NCBI RefSeq assembly: GCF_002892795.1
Contig: NZ_PJMC01000004.1
Location: forward strand, 248,001-312,000
Direction of reading: 5' to 3'
From: Arthrobacter sp. AFG20
Lineage (GTDB): Bacteria; Actinomycetota; Actinomycetes; Actinomycetales; Micrococcaceae
DNA length: 64,000 bases
How positions within the stretch are numbered: the first letter of the stretch is position 1; every line of letters starts with the position of its first letter. The notes beneath the pieces are model-generated. The model made no database searches. It had not been told where the DNA came from and worked only from the letters and a program-made list of their open reading frames with translations. Below are positions 33,594 through 42,745 of this stretch, one piece after another. Both the position numbers and the translations under genes were made by a program.

Positions 33594-34820
33594 ATGCCCG
33601 TTGTCCGCCAGACCGCCGCCGAATCGGCGCAGGCCACCGGCCGCCGTCGTCCGTCCTTCCATACCCTCACCGTCGCGGAGGTGCGCCGGCTCACCGAGGA
33701 CGCCATCGAGGTGACCTTCGCGGTCCCGGCCGGGCTCGCCGGGCAGTTCGACTACCTGCCGGGCCAGTACGTGGCCCTGCGCACCACGCTGCCGGATGAG
33801 ACCGGCGAGCCGAAGGAAATCCGCCGCAGCTACTCCATCTGCGCCGAGCCGCGCAGCTTCGCGGACGGCAGCAGCGAGATCCGGGTGGCCATCAAGAAGG
33901 ACCTGGGCGGGCTGTTCTCCACGTGGGCCAACGCCGAGCTGAAGGCCGGGGACACCCTGGAGGTCATGAGCCCCATGGGCGCGTTCGTGTCCAAGCACGG
34001 GCGTGACGGGCAGGCCGTGGACCAGAACGTCATGAACTCCATGAACCATCCGGAAGATTTGGCGGGGGAGCCGGGGAACTTCGTGGCCATCGCCGCGGGC
34101 TCGGGCATCACGCCGGTGATCGCGATCGCCCGGACGCTGCTGGCCGCCAGCCCCGACACCCGGTTCGACCTCATCTACGCCAACAAGGCCGCCATGGACG
34201 TGATGTTCCTCGAGGAGCTCGCAGACCTGAAGGACAGGTACCCGCAGCGCATGGCGCTGCACCACGTGCTCTCCCGCGAGCAGCGGATCGCGCCGCTGCT
34301 GAGCGGCCGGATCGACGCCGAGAAGCTGCGGGCGCTGCTGGGCACCGCCATCCACGCGGACGACGTGGACGAGTGGTTCCTGTGCGGGCCGTTCGAGCTG
34401 GTGCAGCTGTGCCGGGACACCCTGGCCGAGCGCGGCGTGAAGCCGGAGCACGTCCGGTTCGAGCTGTTCACCTCCGGCAAGCCGGACCGGCCCGAGGGCA
34501 ACGCCGGCCGGCCCGTCATCGAGGACGAGTCCAAGGAGACGTACAAGATCACGTTCAAGCTGGACGGCCTGCAGGGCGAGGTGGCCAGCCCCACGCACGC
34601 CCGCGAGTCCATCCTCAACGCGGCGCTGCGGGTCCGCCCGGACGTGCCGTTCGCGTGCGCCGGGGGAGTGTGCGGCACCTGCCGCGCCAAGGTGGTCACC
34701 GGCACCGTGACCATGGACGAAAACTACGCGCTGGAGCAGGACGAGCTGGACAAGGGCTACGTCCTGACCTGCCAGAGCCACCCCACGAGCAAGGAAGTCA
34801 CCGTCGACTTCGACGTGTAG
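33594..34820 (+). CDS. paaE: phenylacetyl-CoA epoxidase reductase subunit PaaE
   Basis: A 408-residue NADPH-dependent reductase: FAD-binding ferredoxin-reductase domain (residues 20-140, with YSICAEPRS), NAD-binding domain (AIAAGSGITPVIAIARTLL near 167), and a plant-type [2Fe-2S] domain with FACAGGVCGTCRAK near 350 and LTCQSHP as the last ligand. It passes electrons to the PaaA di-iron site. The start at 33594 is preceded by TAAGGAAA. Confidence 0.96.
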   Translation: MPVVRQTAAESAQATGRRRPSFHTLTVAEVRRLTEDAIEVTFAVPAGLAGQFDYLPGQYVALRTTLPDETGEPKEIRRSYSICAEPRSFADGSSEIRVAIKKDLGGLFSTWANAELKAGDTLEVMSPMGAFVSKHGRDGQAVDQNVMNSMNHPEDLAGEPGNFVAIAAGSGITPVIAIARTLLAASPDTRFDLIYANKAAMDVMFLEELADLKDRYPQRMALHHVLSREQRIAPLLSGRIDAEKLRALLGTAIHADDVDEWFLCGPFELVQLCRDTLAERGVKPEHVRFELFTSGKPDRPEGNAGRPVIEDESKETYKITFKLDGLQGEVASPTHARESILNAALRVRPDVPFACAGGVCGTCRAKVVTGTVTMDENYALEQDELDKGYVLTCQSHPTSKEVTVDFDV

Positions 34821-34858
34821 CTTTCTGTCCCGCCCTTCCCGGTCTCAAAGGAGCAGCC

Positions 34859-35638
34859 ATGATTTCCCTTTCCATTGCCGACGGCGTCGCCGAAGTGGTC
34901 CTCAACGCCCCGCACAAACTGAACTCGCTGGACGAGCAGGCGCTGGCGGATCTGTCCCAGGCATACGACGACGCCGCTGCCGCCGCCTCGCGCGGTGAGG
35001 TGCGGGCGCTGCTGCTCAGGGGAGAGGGCCGCGCCTTCTGCGCCGGCCGGGACATCGCCGGCGTGACCCCGGAGAACGACGACGCCGAGGCGTACCTGGG
35101 CGGGCTGGTGCAACCGCTGCTGCAGAAGATGACCGCCTTCCCGGCCCCGACGTTCGCCGCGGCGCAGGGTGCGTGCCTGGGCGTGGGCCTGGGGCTGCTC
35201 CTGGCGACGGATGTGGTGTATGTGGCGGAGAACGCGAAATTCGGTTCGCCGTTTGCCAAGCTGGGCGCGACGCTGGATTCGGGAGGGCACTGGTACTTCA
35301 CCGAGCGGCTGGGCATGCACCGGACGCTGGACCTGATCTACACGGCCGAACTGATCTCTGGTGCCGCAGCAGTGGCCCAGGGGATGTTCAGCCGGGCGTT
35401 GCCTGCGGACGAGCTGTTGGACACCACGCGTGCCATCGTCACGAAGGTGGCCACCGGTGCGACAGGCGCGTTCAAGGCGAGCAAAGAATTGGTGGCGCAT
35501 ATCCGCGACCAGCATCTGGGCCTGTGGGCGTCGATGCAGGAGGAGAACGCCGAGCAGGCGCGGCTGTGCAAGACGGAGGACTACGCCGAGGGCTTCCGGG
35601 CGTTCCAGGAAAAGCGCGAGCCCAACTTTAAGGGCTAA
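34859..35638 (+). CDS. enoyl-CoA hydratase/isomerase (PaaF/PaaG type)
   Basis: A 259-residue crotonase-family enzyme. The oxyanion segment FCAGRDIAGVTPEN and the glycine-rich GACLGVGLGLLLATDVVYV are conserved; the PaaG-like isomerase or PaaF-like hydratase role cannot be separated. AAGGAG lies seven bases before the ATG. It is the last gene of the paa operon in this window. The remaining genes (paaH, paaJ, paaK, paaZ) are not here. Confidence 0.93.
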   Translation: MISLSIADGVAEVVLNAPHKLNSLDEQALADLSQAYDDAAAAASRGEVRALLLRGEGRAFCAGRDIAGVTPENDDAEAYLGGLVQPLLQKMTAFPAPTFAAAQGACLGVGLGLLLATDVVYVAENAKFGSPFAKLGATLDSGGHWYFTERLGMHRTLDLIYTAELISGAAAVAQGMFSRALPADELLDTTRAIVTKVATGATGAFKASKELVAHIRDQHLGLWASMQEENAEQARLCKTEDYAEGFRAFQEKREPNFKG

Positions 35639-36114
35639 CCAATCTTCGGGGGCCGGGCAGGCTTAGGCGGCGGGGCCGGCTGAGTTTCGCGAAACCACTG
35701 CTCCACCACGCCCAAAACCCAAACCCCCAGCATCGCTCCGGCCGTATTCGCCACGATGTCCATGGCGCTGGGAAACCGGTCGTGCAGGAAGAGCTTCTGT
35801 CCCAGTTCCATGCAGCAGGAAGCCAGTAAGCCGGCCAGCACGATGCGCCCCCGATGAAACGTCGGGAAAGCCAGGGCTGCGAGGATGCCGATAGGGGCAA
35901 ACAGCAGGATGTTGGAGGCGAATTCCACGAAGCTGTAGTTGATCAGCTCGGGCAGACCTGAGTGGTGAAGTGCGAACAACACTGTCTGCAGGCGTCCAGC
36001 CACTGGCCGGTCAACAGGGGTTGGCCAGAACGCTACGAACGCGAGGGCGGCCAGGTACAGCGCCAGAAGCACACGTGCCATCCCTGTAGCGTCCGCTCTA
36101 CTCCATTTCCCCAT
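35635..36114 (-). CDS. VanZ family protein
   Basis: A 159-residue membrane protein with four helices and the VanZ pattern (FASNILLFAPIGILAALAFP then SCCMELGQKLFLHDRFPSAM and DIVANTAGAMLGVW). VanZ confers low-level teicoplanin resistance in enterococci; in most bacteria its role is unclear. It converges on the enoyl-CoA hydratase with a four-base overlap of stops. Confidence 0.92.
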   Translation of the reverse strand: MGKWSRADATGMARVLLALYLAALAFVAFWPTPVDRPVAGRLQTVLFALHHSGLPELINYSFVEFASNILLFAPIGILAALAFPTFHRGRIVLAGLLASCCMELGQKLFLHDRFPSAMDIVANTAGAMLGVWVLGVVEQWFRETQPAPPPKPARPPKIG

Positions 36115-36165
36115 ACAGAAAAGCTACGGGAGTGTGCGTCAGCGCCGAAATCTAAGGTCCGAAAT

Positions 36166-36195
36166 TTCACTTTTTGCAAGTCAATTTTGTACAGT
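36166..36195 (+). promoter_or_regulatory. galU promoter, leaderless
   Basis: TTCACT (36166-36171) and TACAGT (36190-36195) are spaced 18 bases. The ATG of galU follows only seven bases after the -10, and there is no ribosome binding site, so the mRNA is probably leaderless. Confidence 0.5.
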
Positions 36196-36202
36196 TCGTC
36201 CC

Positions 36203-37093
36203 ATGACATTGGGGAAATCAGTTCGTAAAGCAGTTATTCCGGCCGCGGGTTTGGGTACGCGCTTCCTGCCCGCCACAAAGGCGATGCCGAAGGAGATGTT
36301 GCCGGTAGTCGACGCACCGGCCATCCAGTACGTCGTAGAAGAAGCCATCAGTGCCGGCTTGGATGACGTGCTCATGATTACGGGCCGCAACAAGCGGGCG
36401 CTGGAGGACCACTTCGACCGGGCGCCTGCCCTGGAGCGCACGCTCGAGCTGAAGGGCGACCAGGCTCGCCTCGACGCCGTCCAGCATGCCTCCGGTCTGG
36501 GGCCCATCCACTACGTCCGGCAGGGTGAGCCCAAAGGACTTGGACACGCAGTCCTGTGCGGCCGCCAGCACGTCGGAGACGAGCCGTTTGCGGTGCTGCT
36601 CGGCGACGATCTAATCGACGAGCGCGACGAGCTCCTGACCACGATGATCGAGGTCCAGGCCAAGACCGGCGGATCGGTGATTGCCCTGATCGAGGTGGAG
36701 CCGTCCCAGATCAGCGCGTACGGTTGCGCCGACATCACAGCCGTTGATGGTGAAGGCTACGTCCGCGTCAACAGCTTGGTGGAGAAGCCGTCAGTGGACG
36801 AGGCACCGTCCAACCTGGCAGTCATCGGCCGCTACGTGCTGCACCCGGCCGTGTTCGACGTCCTTGAGAGGACCGAGCCGGGCCGCGGCGGCGAGATCCA
36901 GCTGACTGACGCTTTGCAGACCCTTGCCGCAGGCGAGGGTGAGGGGTCCGGCGTGCACGGCGTCGTCTTCCGCGGGCGCCGCTACGACACTGGCGACAAG
37001 CTGAGCTACCTGAAGGCCGTCATCACGCTGGCCTCCGAGCGGCCCGAGTTCGGCGAGGATCTAAAAGCCTGGATGAAGAACTTCAACGGTTAA
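36203..37093 (+). CDS. galU: UTP-glucose-1-phosphate uridylyltransferase GalU
   Basis: A 296-residue GalU. The N-terminal nucleotidyltransferase signature AAGLGTRFLPATKAMPKEML is complete. It makes UDP-glucose, the substrate of the UDP-glucose dehydrogenase encoded about 2.8 kb downstream. The start at 36203 fits the family (MTLGKSVRKAVIPAAG); the upstream in-frame ATG at 36134 would add residues absent from homologues. A 19-bp terminator follows. Confidence 0.95.
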   Translation: MTLGKSVRKAVIPAAGLGTRFLPATKAMPKEMLPVVDAPAIQYVVEEAISAGLDDVLMITGRNKRALEDHFDRAPALERTLELKGDQARLDAVQHASGLGPIHYVRQGEPKGLGHAVLCGRQHVGDEPFAVLLGDDLIDERDELLTTMIEVQAKTGGSVIALIEVEPSQISAYGCADITAVDGEGYVRVNSLVEKPSVDEAPSNLAVIGRYVLHPAVFDVLERTEPGRGGEIQLTDALQTLAAGEGEGSGVHGVVFRGRRYDTGDKLSYLKAVITLASERPEFGEDLKAWMKNFNG

Positions 37094-37098
37094 AAGGC

Positions 37099-37140
37099 TA
37101 ACGAGCGAGGCCTCGACGATTGTCGGGGCCTCGCTCGTTA
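37099..37140 (+). terminator. galU terminator, 19-bp stem
   Basis: The stem TAACGAGCGAGGCCTCGAC pairs with 37122-37140 (one G-U pair) around a GATT loop. It lies five bases after the galU stop. Confidence 0.85.
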
Positions 37141-37164
37141 ACGTGTAATGGTCTGAAACAAGGA

Positions 37165-37196
37165 AGGGACCCGTTCCGAGTCCGGAACGGGTCCCT
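37165..37196 (-). terminator. 14-bp hairpin downstream of LAxTG gene
   Basis: AGGGACCCGTTCCG (37165-37178) pairs with 37183-37196 across a 4-nt loop. On the minus strand it is followed by CCTTGTTT. It terminates the wall-protein gene and perhaps acts both ways. Confidence 0.75.
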
Positions 37197-37220
37197 GCTT
37201 TGAAGCATGGAGCCTAACGC

Positions 37221-37844
37221 TTAGGCAGATGCCTCAGCGTTAGCGCGGCGGCGAACTACGACCACCGAAGCGGCACCGGCGACCAGTGCACCGCCACCAA
37301 CCAGCGACCAGAGAACGAGGCTGGAGTCAGCACCAGTGTTAGCCAAGCCTGCGCCGCTGCCACCAGTGTTGGAGAGGCCAGTGCCGTTGTCTGCAGCGTT
37401 GACGACGCCCCTGTCCGCGCCGGCAACGACGGTGACGCTCTGCGTTACGGTGTGGCCGGAAGTGTTGCCTACTGCGGTCAGCGTGTAGGTGCCAGGCCGG
37501 CCCAGGCGGATCGGGGCGGAGAAGGAACCGTCAGCCGCCGCCGTCGTGGTAACGGTCTGCGGTGCTGCCAGGACATTGATTTTGGACGGAACCGACATGC
37601 TGGCCCCACCCGAGAAGCCGCCACCCAGCGCCTGCGGAGTGCTGGTCAGAGTGATGGTAATGGTGATGGTTTCGCCAGCCAGGAAGCCGGTTCCGGAGAA
37701 TGTGAAAACTTCACCCGGAGCAACAGTACCGTCGGACACGGTTCCCGTTCCCGTTCCCGGCGCCGGGTAAGTGGCCAGTGCCGGTGCAGCACCGGCAAGT
37801 GCGATGGTTCCTGCAAGCGCGAGCGCAGCAAAAGACTTCTTCAT
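37221..37844 (-). CDS. LAxTG-anchored cell-wall protein
   Basis: A 207-residue surface protein. The start at 37844 has AGGGGGGACAA before it. A signal peptide ends at ALA (residue 24). A beta-sandwich domain covers residues 30-150 (GEVFTFSGTGFLAGETITIT). At 167-171 lies LANTG, followed by a hydrophobic helix and RRRANAEASA, a sorting signal of the LAxTG type used by class E sortases. No sortase gene is in the window. The frame upstream to 37940 is not used. It sits at the edge of the exopolysaccharide island. Confidence 0.9.
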   Translation of the reverse strand: MKKSFAALALAGTIALAGAAPALATYPAPGTGTGTVSDGTVAPGEVFTFSGTGFLAGETITITITLTSTPQALGGGFSGGASMSVPSKINVLAAPQTVTTTAAADGSFSAPIRLGRPGTYTLTAVGNTSGHTVTQSVTVVAGADRGVVNAADNGTGLSNTGGSGAGLANTGADSSLVLWSLVGGGALVAGAASVVVVRRRANAEASA

Positions 37845-37888
37845 TTGTCCCCCCTGAGACCTGTTAACACGGATGTCACATAATTGTG

Positions 37889-37926
37889 GAGATTCCCCAT
37901 CCCCATGTGACCGTGGGGCGAATCTC
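37889..37926 (-). terminator. hairpin between DUF4012 gene and wall-protein gene
   Basis: GAGATTC and GAATCTC close a stem that continues with a CCCC/GGGG stretch. It is 87 bases after the DUF4012 stop on the minus strand and probably ends the exopolysaccharide transcript. Confidence 0.45.
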
Positions 37927-38012
37927 GTGGTGTTACCCATGGAAAGATTACCATCCTGACAAGGGTGTCTCCAAAGTCAATCCAGACACTTTACATACTG
38001 TTAATGAGTTGG

Positions 38013-39935
38013 CTACGCAGACGGTTGGCATTGCGCCGGAATCGTGTCCAAAACAACATCTTTCAGGGCCTGAACTGTTGGCGTTACAGACAGTTTCGGT
38101 GGCGTGTGCTGCACTATCTTGCCGAACGTGAAATCAACGGTGCTGCTCTCTCCTGGGGCGAGACGGACTGTGACAGAACCTACTGGTCGGCCGCTGTGAC
38201 GCTGGGAGGCGAAGCTAGTTTTCTTGCCTGCCACCAGCACTGTTTCCACGTTCGACTGAACGGGTCCGTACGCGATGACGTTGGTCTGAACACTCCCTGC
38301 TGGAACACCGAACGCGCCACCACCAGTCACGTATTCGGGCAAAGAGGTCGCTGCGTCCTTCGGTGCCGTATTGGTGCTTGTGATGCGCACTTTGATCTCC
38401 GAGTAGCCACCAGCAGGGCATTCCTCGATTAGTTGCACAGTTCTCTTCACGTGGTAGTCCATTTTTGCGCCGGTGCCATCGTTGAAGTACACGCCGAAAT
38501 GGGCAGGGGAGATGCCGGTACCGGTAATGGAACCGCCCAGTGTGTATTTGGAGATGACGGCCTCCTCGTCGCTGTCGGAGGACCACAGAAGAACTCTTCC
38601 CTCGGATGCTCCACGAGTCAGTCCATCAAGTAGCTTCTTGGTATCGCCGCTCCCCGACGACACTTTGGAAAACACTTCCTGGGCGACACCGGCGAAGTAA
38701 ACGTCCTGCAGCTCGGGCTCCGAGATCTTTGAGTAAACATCTGAGAGCAAAGTCGGAACCACGTTTTTTGACGTGAGTTCCGCCGGCAGGTTGCCTTGAC
38801 TGATTTCTTGAAGATGGGGATCGTTGACACGGACAGGGCCCGTGGCATCCAGGACGTAGCTGAGCGCGACAGGGTCGATGGAAAGAACGCCGTTTAGCTG
38901 CTCGCCGGTCTCTTTTTTCCACATTGTCTGGGCAGTCTGCGCAGCTGTCGGAAAGTCAGGAGTCAGGTTCACGTCCTGCATGAACTTGCCGAGACGCGCT
39001 GAGAAGATGCTGCTTTGCTCCGGGTCCACGCTCACAACAGGATTAAAGGCCCCCAGGGCGCTAGCGCTGGTTTGCGAATCGAGGGAAAGCTTTCCATTAT
39101 CGACATTCAGAACAGCCAGTGCGCCAGGAATTCCGCCCGTGGCCCGTAACTCGGCGTTGTTTTGGATGAGCAAAAGGTAGTGCCTCGATGATTTCTCGCC
39201 CATCATCCCCGGCAGGACCCTGGCGGCGTCGGCCGCGGAGTCCAGGCCGACTCGCAATGACTGGAGCTGTTCTCGAGCGTGAATGAGAGGGGTAGAGATT
39301 TGCGGCATCAGCGCGTCCGCGTTGATGCCATTCAGCCGGTCTGACGATTGACGTACGGCCAGAGCTGCGGAAGCGAGCTGGGGCTGTGCTGCCGCTAGCG
39401 GTCCTAGGTCCAATCCTTGCTCGTTCGGCAGAAGCGACTTCCAGTCAAGCGTCTTGAGGATGCCCACCAATGGCGCGGCGCCCAGTTTGGCGACGTCGTC
39501 AGCCGATGCAGCGATCTCGCTCGTTGCTTGAAAGTTAGCTCCGAACCAAGGCATTGCCGAAGCCATCATCCAGACCGGATCAGTGGCCGCCTCCCGTGCT
39601 CTGGAAGTGCGTTCCTGAAGCTCTCTCACGGTGACTTCCGCCGCGTTTCCGTCGTCAGTGAGAACGTTGTTCCGCAGCTTTGGCACCAATTCGTTTGCGG
39701 CATTCAGGTCAGTACTGATGGCGGCTGCCTTGAGTCCCAACCACGCGGCCCCGGCCAACGTCAGGACAGCCAGCGCAGCCACTCCCGTGGCTACGAGCAG
39801 AAGTCGGCGGCGGCGCGGCCCTGACTCGTCGGTGGTCGAGATGCCGGTCCCACCGGAGTCGGCAGCGGCATCGTGTGAATCTGACAACGCTATGCCCGCC
39901 CTAGTCCACGATAGGTCCAGCCAGCTGCCCGCCAT
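38013..39935 (-). CDS. DUF4012-domain membrane-anchored protein
   Basis: A 640-residue protein with one N-terminal transmembrane helix (RRRRLLLVATGVAALAVLTL near 42-61) and a large extracellular part. The DUF4012 region is recognised by YLLLIQNNAELRATGGIPGA near residue 252, and the helical region before it. Such proteins occur in actinobacterial polysaccharide clusters, with no proven activity. It overlaps the ugd stop by 46 bases; a TTG nearer to residue 17 may be the true start. It closes the island on this side. Confidence 0.85.
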   Translation of the reverse strand: MAGSWLDLSWTRAGIALSDSHDAAADSGGTGISTTDESGPRRRRLLLVATGVAALAVLTLAGAAWLGLKAAAISTDLNAANELVPKLRNNVLTDDGNAAEVTVRELQERTSRAREAATDPVWMMASAMPWFGANFQATSEIAASADDVAKLGAAPLVGILKTLDWKSLLPNEQGLDLGPLAAAQPQLASAALAVRQSSDRLNGINADALMPQISTPLIHAREQLQSLRVGLDSAADAARVLPGMMGEKSSRHYLLLIQNNAELRATGGIPGALAVLNVDNGKLSLDSQTSASALGAFNPVVSVDPEQSSIFSARLGKFMQDVNLTPDFPTAAQTAQTMWKKETGEQLNGVLSIDPVALSYVLDATGPVRVNDPHLQEISQGNLPAELTSKNVVPTLLSDVYSKISEPELQDVYFAGVAQEVFSKVSSGSGDTKKLLDGLTRGASEGRVLLWSSDSDEEAVISKYTLGGSITGTGISPAHFGVYFNDGTGAKMDYHVKRTVQLIEECPAGGYSEIKVRITSTNTAPKDAATSLPEYVTGGGAFGVPAGSVQTNVIAYGPVQSNVETVLVAGKKTSFASQRHSGRPVGSVTVRLAPGESSTVDFTFGKIVQHTPPKLSVTPTVQALKDVVLDTIPAQCQPSA

Positions 39936-41203
39936 TTTTCAGGGTCCAGTACGTTTCGTCCGTCAAGGATACGTGGGGAGCCCACCCGGCTCAGAAGAGC
40001 ATAGGGATCCAGGTTTCGGTACTGCTCCCACTCGGTCAGAAGAAGTAATGCGTCAGCCTTCGAGATTGCGCCATACATGTCCGACTCGAATTGCAGCTCG
40101 GGAAACCGCTTGGCAGCGTTCTCTAGTGCCTTCGGATCGGTCACCGAAACCACCGCTCCTTGGAGCTGGAGTTGGGCTGCGATACTCAGTGCTGGCGAAT
40201 CCCGTACGTCATCACTTTCTGGCTTGAATGCGGCCCCAAGAACGGTGATTCTCTTACCAAGCAGCGTGCCGTCACAGAGCTCGCGTGTTAGTTCCACGAC
40301 TCGCGTTCTCCGACGCATATTAATGGCATCGACCTCGCGCAGGAATGTTAGTGCCTGATCTGCCCCGAGTTCACCCGCACGAGCCATGAAGGCCCGGATG
40401 TCCTTGGGGAGGCATCCACCTCCAAAACCAATACCGGCGTGGAGGAATTTCCTCCCGATACGGTCGTCCATGCCGATGGCGTCAGCCAGACGGATGACGT
40501 CCGCTCCGGACGCTTCGCAAACTTCCGCCATGGCGTTGATAAAGGAAATTTTCGTGGCGAGGAAGGAGTTTGCTGCGGACTTGACGAGTTCCGCGGTGGG
40601 GTGGTCCGTGACAAGCCGCGGAGTACCTGCTGCCAGGGGCGATGCATATACGTCATCAAGTATCGCGACGGCTGGGTGGTCCTCTGAGCCATCTGGAACG
40701 CCATAGACAAATCGGTCAGGCTGAAGAGTGTCTGCGACAGCATGTCCTTCGCGGAGAAACTCCGGATTCCACACGAGATGTGAAGCGGGTTCCTCCTCAC
40801 GGACAAGTTGCGCCAGACGAGCCGCTGTCCCCACGGGAACAGTTGACTTGCCTACGACGACGTCTCCGGGCGACAAGTACGGCAACAAGGCCAAGGCGGC
40901 AGCATCGACGTAGGTCATGTCGGCGCCGTTTTCCCCCTTCTTCTGTGGCGTGCCCACACAGATGAAGTGAACTTCACTACCAGCCGCAGCCGATACGTCC
41001 GTTGTAAATGACAGTCGGCCTGTGTCCTGGACTTCTCGGAGAAGTGCCTCCAGCCCGGGCTCATAAAAGGGCGCGCGGGCCGCCGACAGTTCGAGGATTT
41101 TTTGGTCGTCTACATCGATACCCACAACTTCATGTCCCAGTTTTGCCATGCAAGCCGCGTGCACTGCACCGAGATATCCGCAACCAATGACTGAAATGCG
41201 CAT
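39890..41203 (-). CDS. ugd: UDP-glucose 6-dehydrogenase
   Basis: A 437-residue NAD-dependent dehydrogenase. ISVIGCGYLGAVHAACMAKL at the N-terminus binds NAD; the catalytic Cys is in GFGGGCLPKDIRAF near residue 260. It oxidises UDP-glucose to UDP-glucuronate for the polysaccharide. The start at 41203 is preceded by GGAAGGAAT. GalU, encoded nearby, makes its substrate. Confidence 0.95.
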   Translation of the reverse strand: MRISVIGCGYLGAVHAACMAKLGHEVVGIDVDDQKILELSAARAPFYEPGLEALLREVQDTGRLSFTTDVSAAAGSEVHFICVGTPQKKGENGADMTYVDAAALALLPYLSPGDVVVGKSTVPVGTAARLAQLVREEEPASHLVWNPEFLREGHAVADTLQPDRFVYGVPDGSEDHPAVAILDDVYASPLAAGTPRLVTDHPTAELVKSAANSFLATKISFINAMAEVCEASGADVIRLADAIGMDDRIGRKFLHAGIGFGGGCLPKDIRAFMARAGELGADQALTFLREVDAINMRRRTRVVELTRELCDGTLLGKRITVLGAAFKPESDDVRDSPALSIAAQLQLQGAVVSVTDPKALENAAKRFPELQFESDMYGAISKADALLLLTEWEQYRNLDPYALLSRVGSPRILDGRNVLDPEKWRAAGWTYRGLGRA

Positions 41204-41249
41204 GATGAAAATTCCTTCCCAGGAGGCCTGACGTCCGCGCGGCGAATTG

Positions 41250-42686
41250 CTAGTAGGCGCCGGTGCTGTGAAATACAGCGCGGACGGTTCGCAAGATAAT
41301 GATGAGGTCGCCGGCCAATGACCAGTTCTCAACGTAGTACAGATCGAGTCTTACAGAGTCCTGCCAAGACAGATTTGACCGGCCGCTGACTTGCCAAAGT
41401 CCCGTAAGACCGGGCTTTACCAACAATCTTCGGCGCACATCCTGCTCGTAGGCTTCAACTTCACGCGGCAGAGGTGGCCGCGGTCCTACGAGGCTCATCG
41501 AACCCGCCAGTATGTTGAATAACTGAGGAAGCTCGTCAAGGCTGAATTTACGGAGGACGCGACCAATTCGCGTAATCCGGGGGTCGTCCTTGATCTTGAA
41601 AAGAATTCCGTTGCCTTCATTCCGATGTGACAGTTCGGCCAGCCGATCCTCTGCATCCGTCACCATTGAACGGAACTTGAGCATATTGAAGTGCGTCCCC
41701 TCAATACCCACGCGAACTTGCCTGAAAAGTACGGGTCCATGCGACTCAGCTCTGACCAGAAGGGCGACGACCGCCATGATGGGTGCAGCCAAGATTATCA
41801 AGGCCGCAGAGACAACGACGTCGAACAGACGCTTGGCAACTCGCTGCCCACCTTCGAGAGTCGGCGTTGTTACATGAATAAGAGGAAGGCCGGCAACCTG
41901 CTGTGTGTGGATCCTAGGTCCTGCGATATCTGTGAGCGCGGGCGCCATGATGAGCCCCACATTGCGTGAAGCCAATTCCCATCCCAGATGCCTCAGTGTC
42001 TGTGGATGCAGTTGGACCCCAGCAGAAACGGCAACTGCGTCCGCGCCGCAGAATTCGATAGCTTCAATTATTGAACCTGCATCGGGCCTGTGACCCAGCA
42101 CCGGTAACCCACACTCCAGCTCGAGGTCCCGCCCTTCGTAGGCGCCTGGCATGTAAGCAGCTACGGGGAGATATCCGGCGTGCTTGGCCGTATCGAGGGA
42201 AGACGCCAGATGCGCGACGGCACTAGGCCCCCCGAGAAGAAGTAGCCGAGACATGCTGTGCCCGCGCTGCCGGTTGACGTTGAGGTGCTGCCTGATCAGC
42301 CACCGCCCTATCAGCAGGCCCAATAGCCCTACCGGAAGTGCAACTCCAACGTATCCCCTTGCCGTGTCGACGCGGAAAACGTACGAGACGATGGCGACAA
42401 GCCCGAACAACCAGAGTGAAGCGGCCGCAACGCGCTTGTATTCGTCTGGCCCAGAACCGAGAACGCGGGTCTGCCGGCTGTTCCAAGCCCCCAGCATTAG
42501 CCACCAGACGACCGCCAATGCCACGGACAGCCATGCATACGCAAATTCCTGGCCGGCTACTACAAAATCCGGTTCAAGGCCGAACCTGATAATGAAGGCG
42601 CCTACCACTGCCCAAACGACGACGAACGCATCAACAACGCCCAGGAGGCGAGAAGATCGTGTACGCCAATCAGCGCCCGCAGGCAT
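41250..42686 (-). CDS. exopolysaccharide polyprenyl glycosylphosphotransferase (WcaJ/CpsE type)
   Basis: A 478-residue initiating transferase: four or five N-terminal membrane helices, a central Rossmann-like region, and the C-terminal bacterial sugar transferase domain (KRLFDVVVSAALIILAAPIM, DELPQLFNILAGSMSLVGPR, VKPGLTGLWQVSGRS). It loads the first sugar phosphate (usually glucose- or galactose-1-P) on undecaprenyl phosphate at the cytoplasmic face. GGGGGAAA precedes the ATG. Confidence 0.95.
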   Translation of the reverse strand: MPAGADWRTRSSRLLGVVDAFVVVWAVVGAFIIRFGLEPDFVVAGQEFAYAWLSVALAVVWWLMLGAWNSRQTRVLGSGPDEYKRVAAASLWLFGLVAIVSYVFRVDTARGYVGVALPVGLLGLLIGRWLIRQHLNVNRQRGHSMSRLLLLGGPSAVAHLASSLDTAKHAGYLPVAAYMPGAYEGRDLELECGLPVLGHRPDAGSIIEAIEFCGADAVAVSAGVQLHPQTLRHLGWELASRNVGLIMAPALTDIAGPRIHTQQVAGLPLIHVTTPTLEGGQRVAKRLFDVVVSAALIILAAPIMAVVALLVRAESHGPVLFRQVRVGIEGTHFNMLKFRSMVTDAEDRLAELSHRNEGNGILFKIKDDPRITRIGRVLRKFSLDELPQLFNILAGSMSLVGPRPPLPREVEAYEQDVRRRLLVKPGLTGLWQVSGRSNLSWQDSVRLDLYYVENWSLAGDLIIILRTVRAVFHSTGAY

Positions 42687-42745
42687 CAAGTTTCCCCCAA
42701 TTCAAAGCGAACTCACCGAGACTCTGGTGTGATGAATAACGTCGA

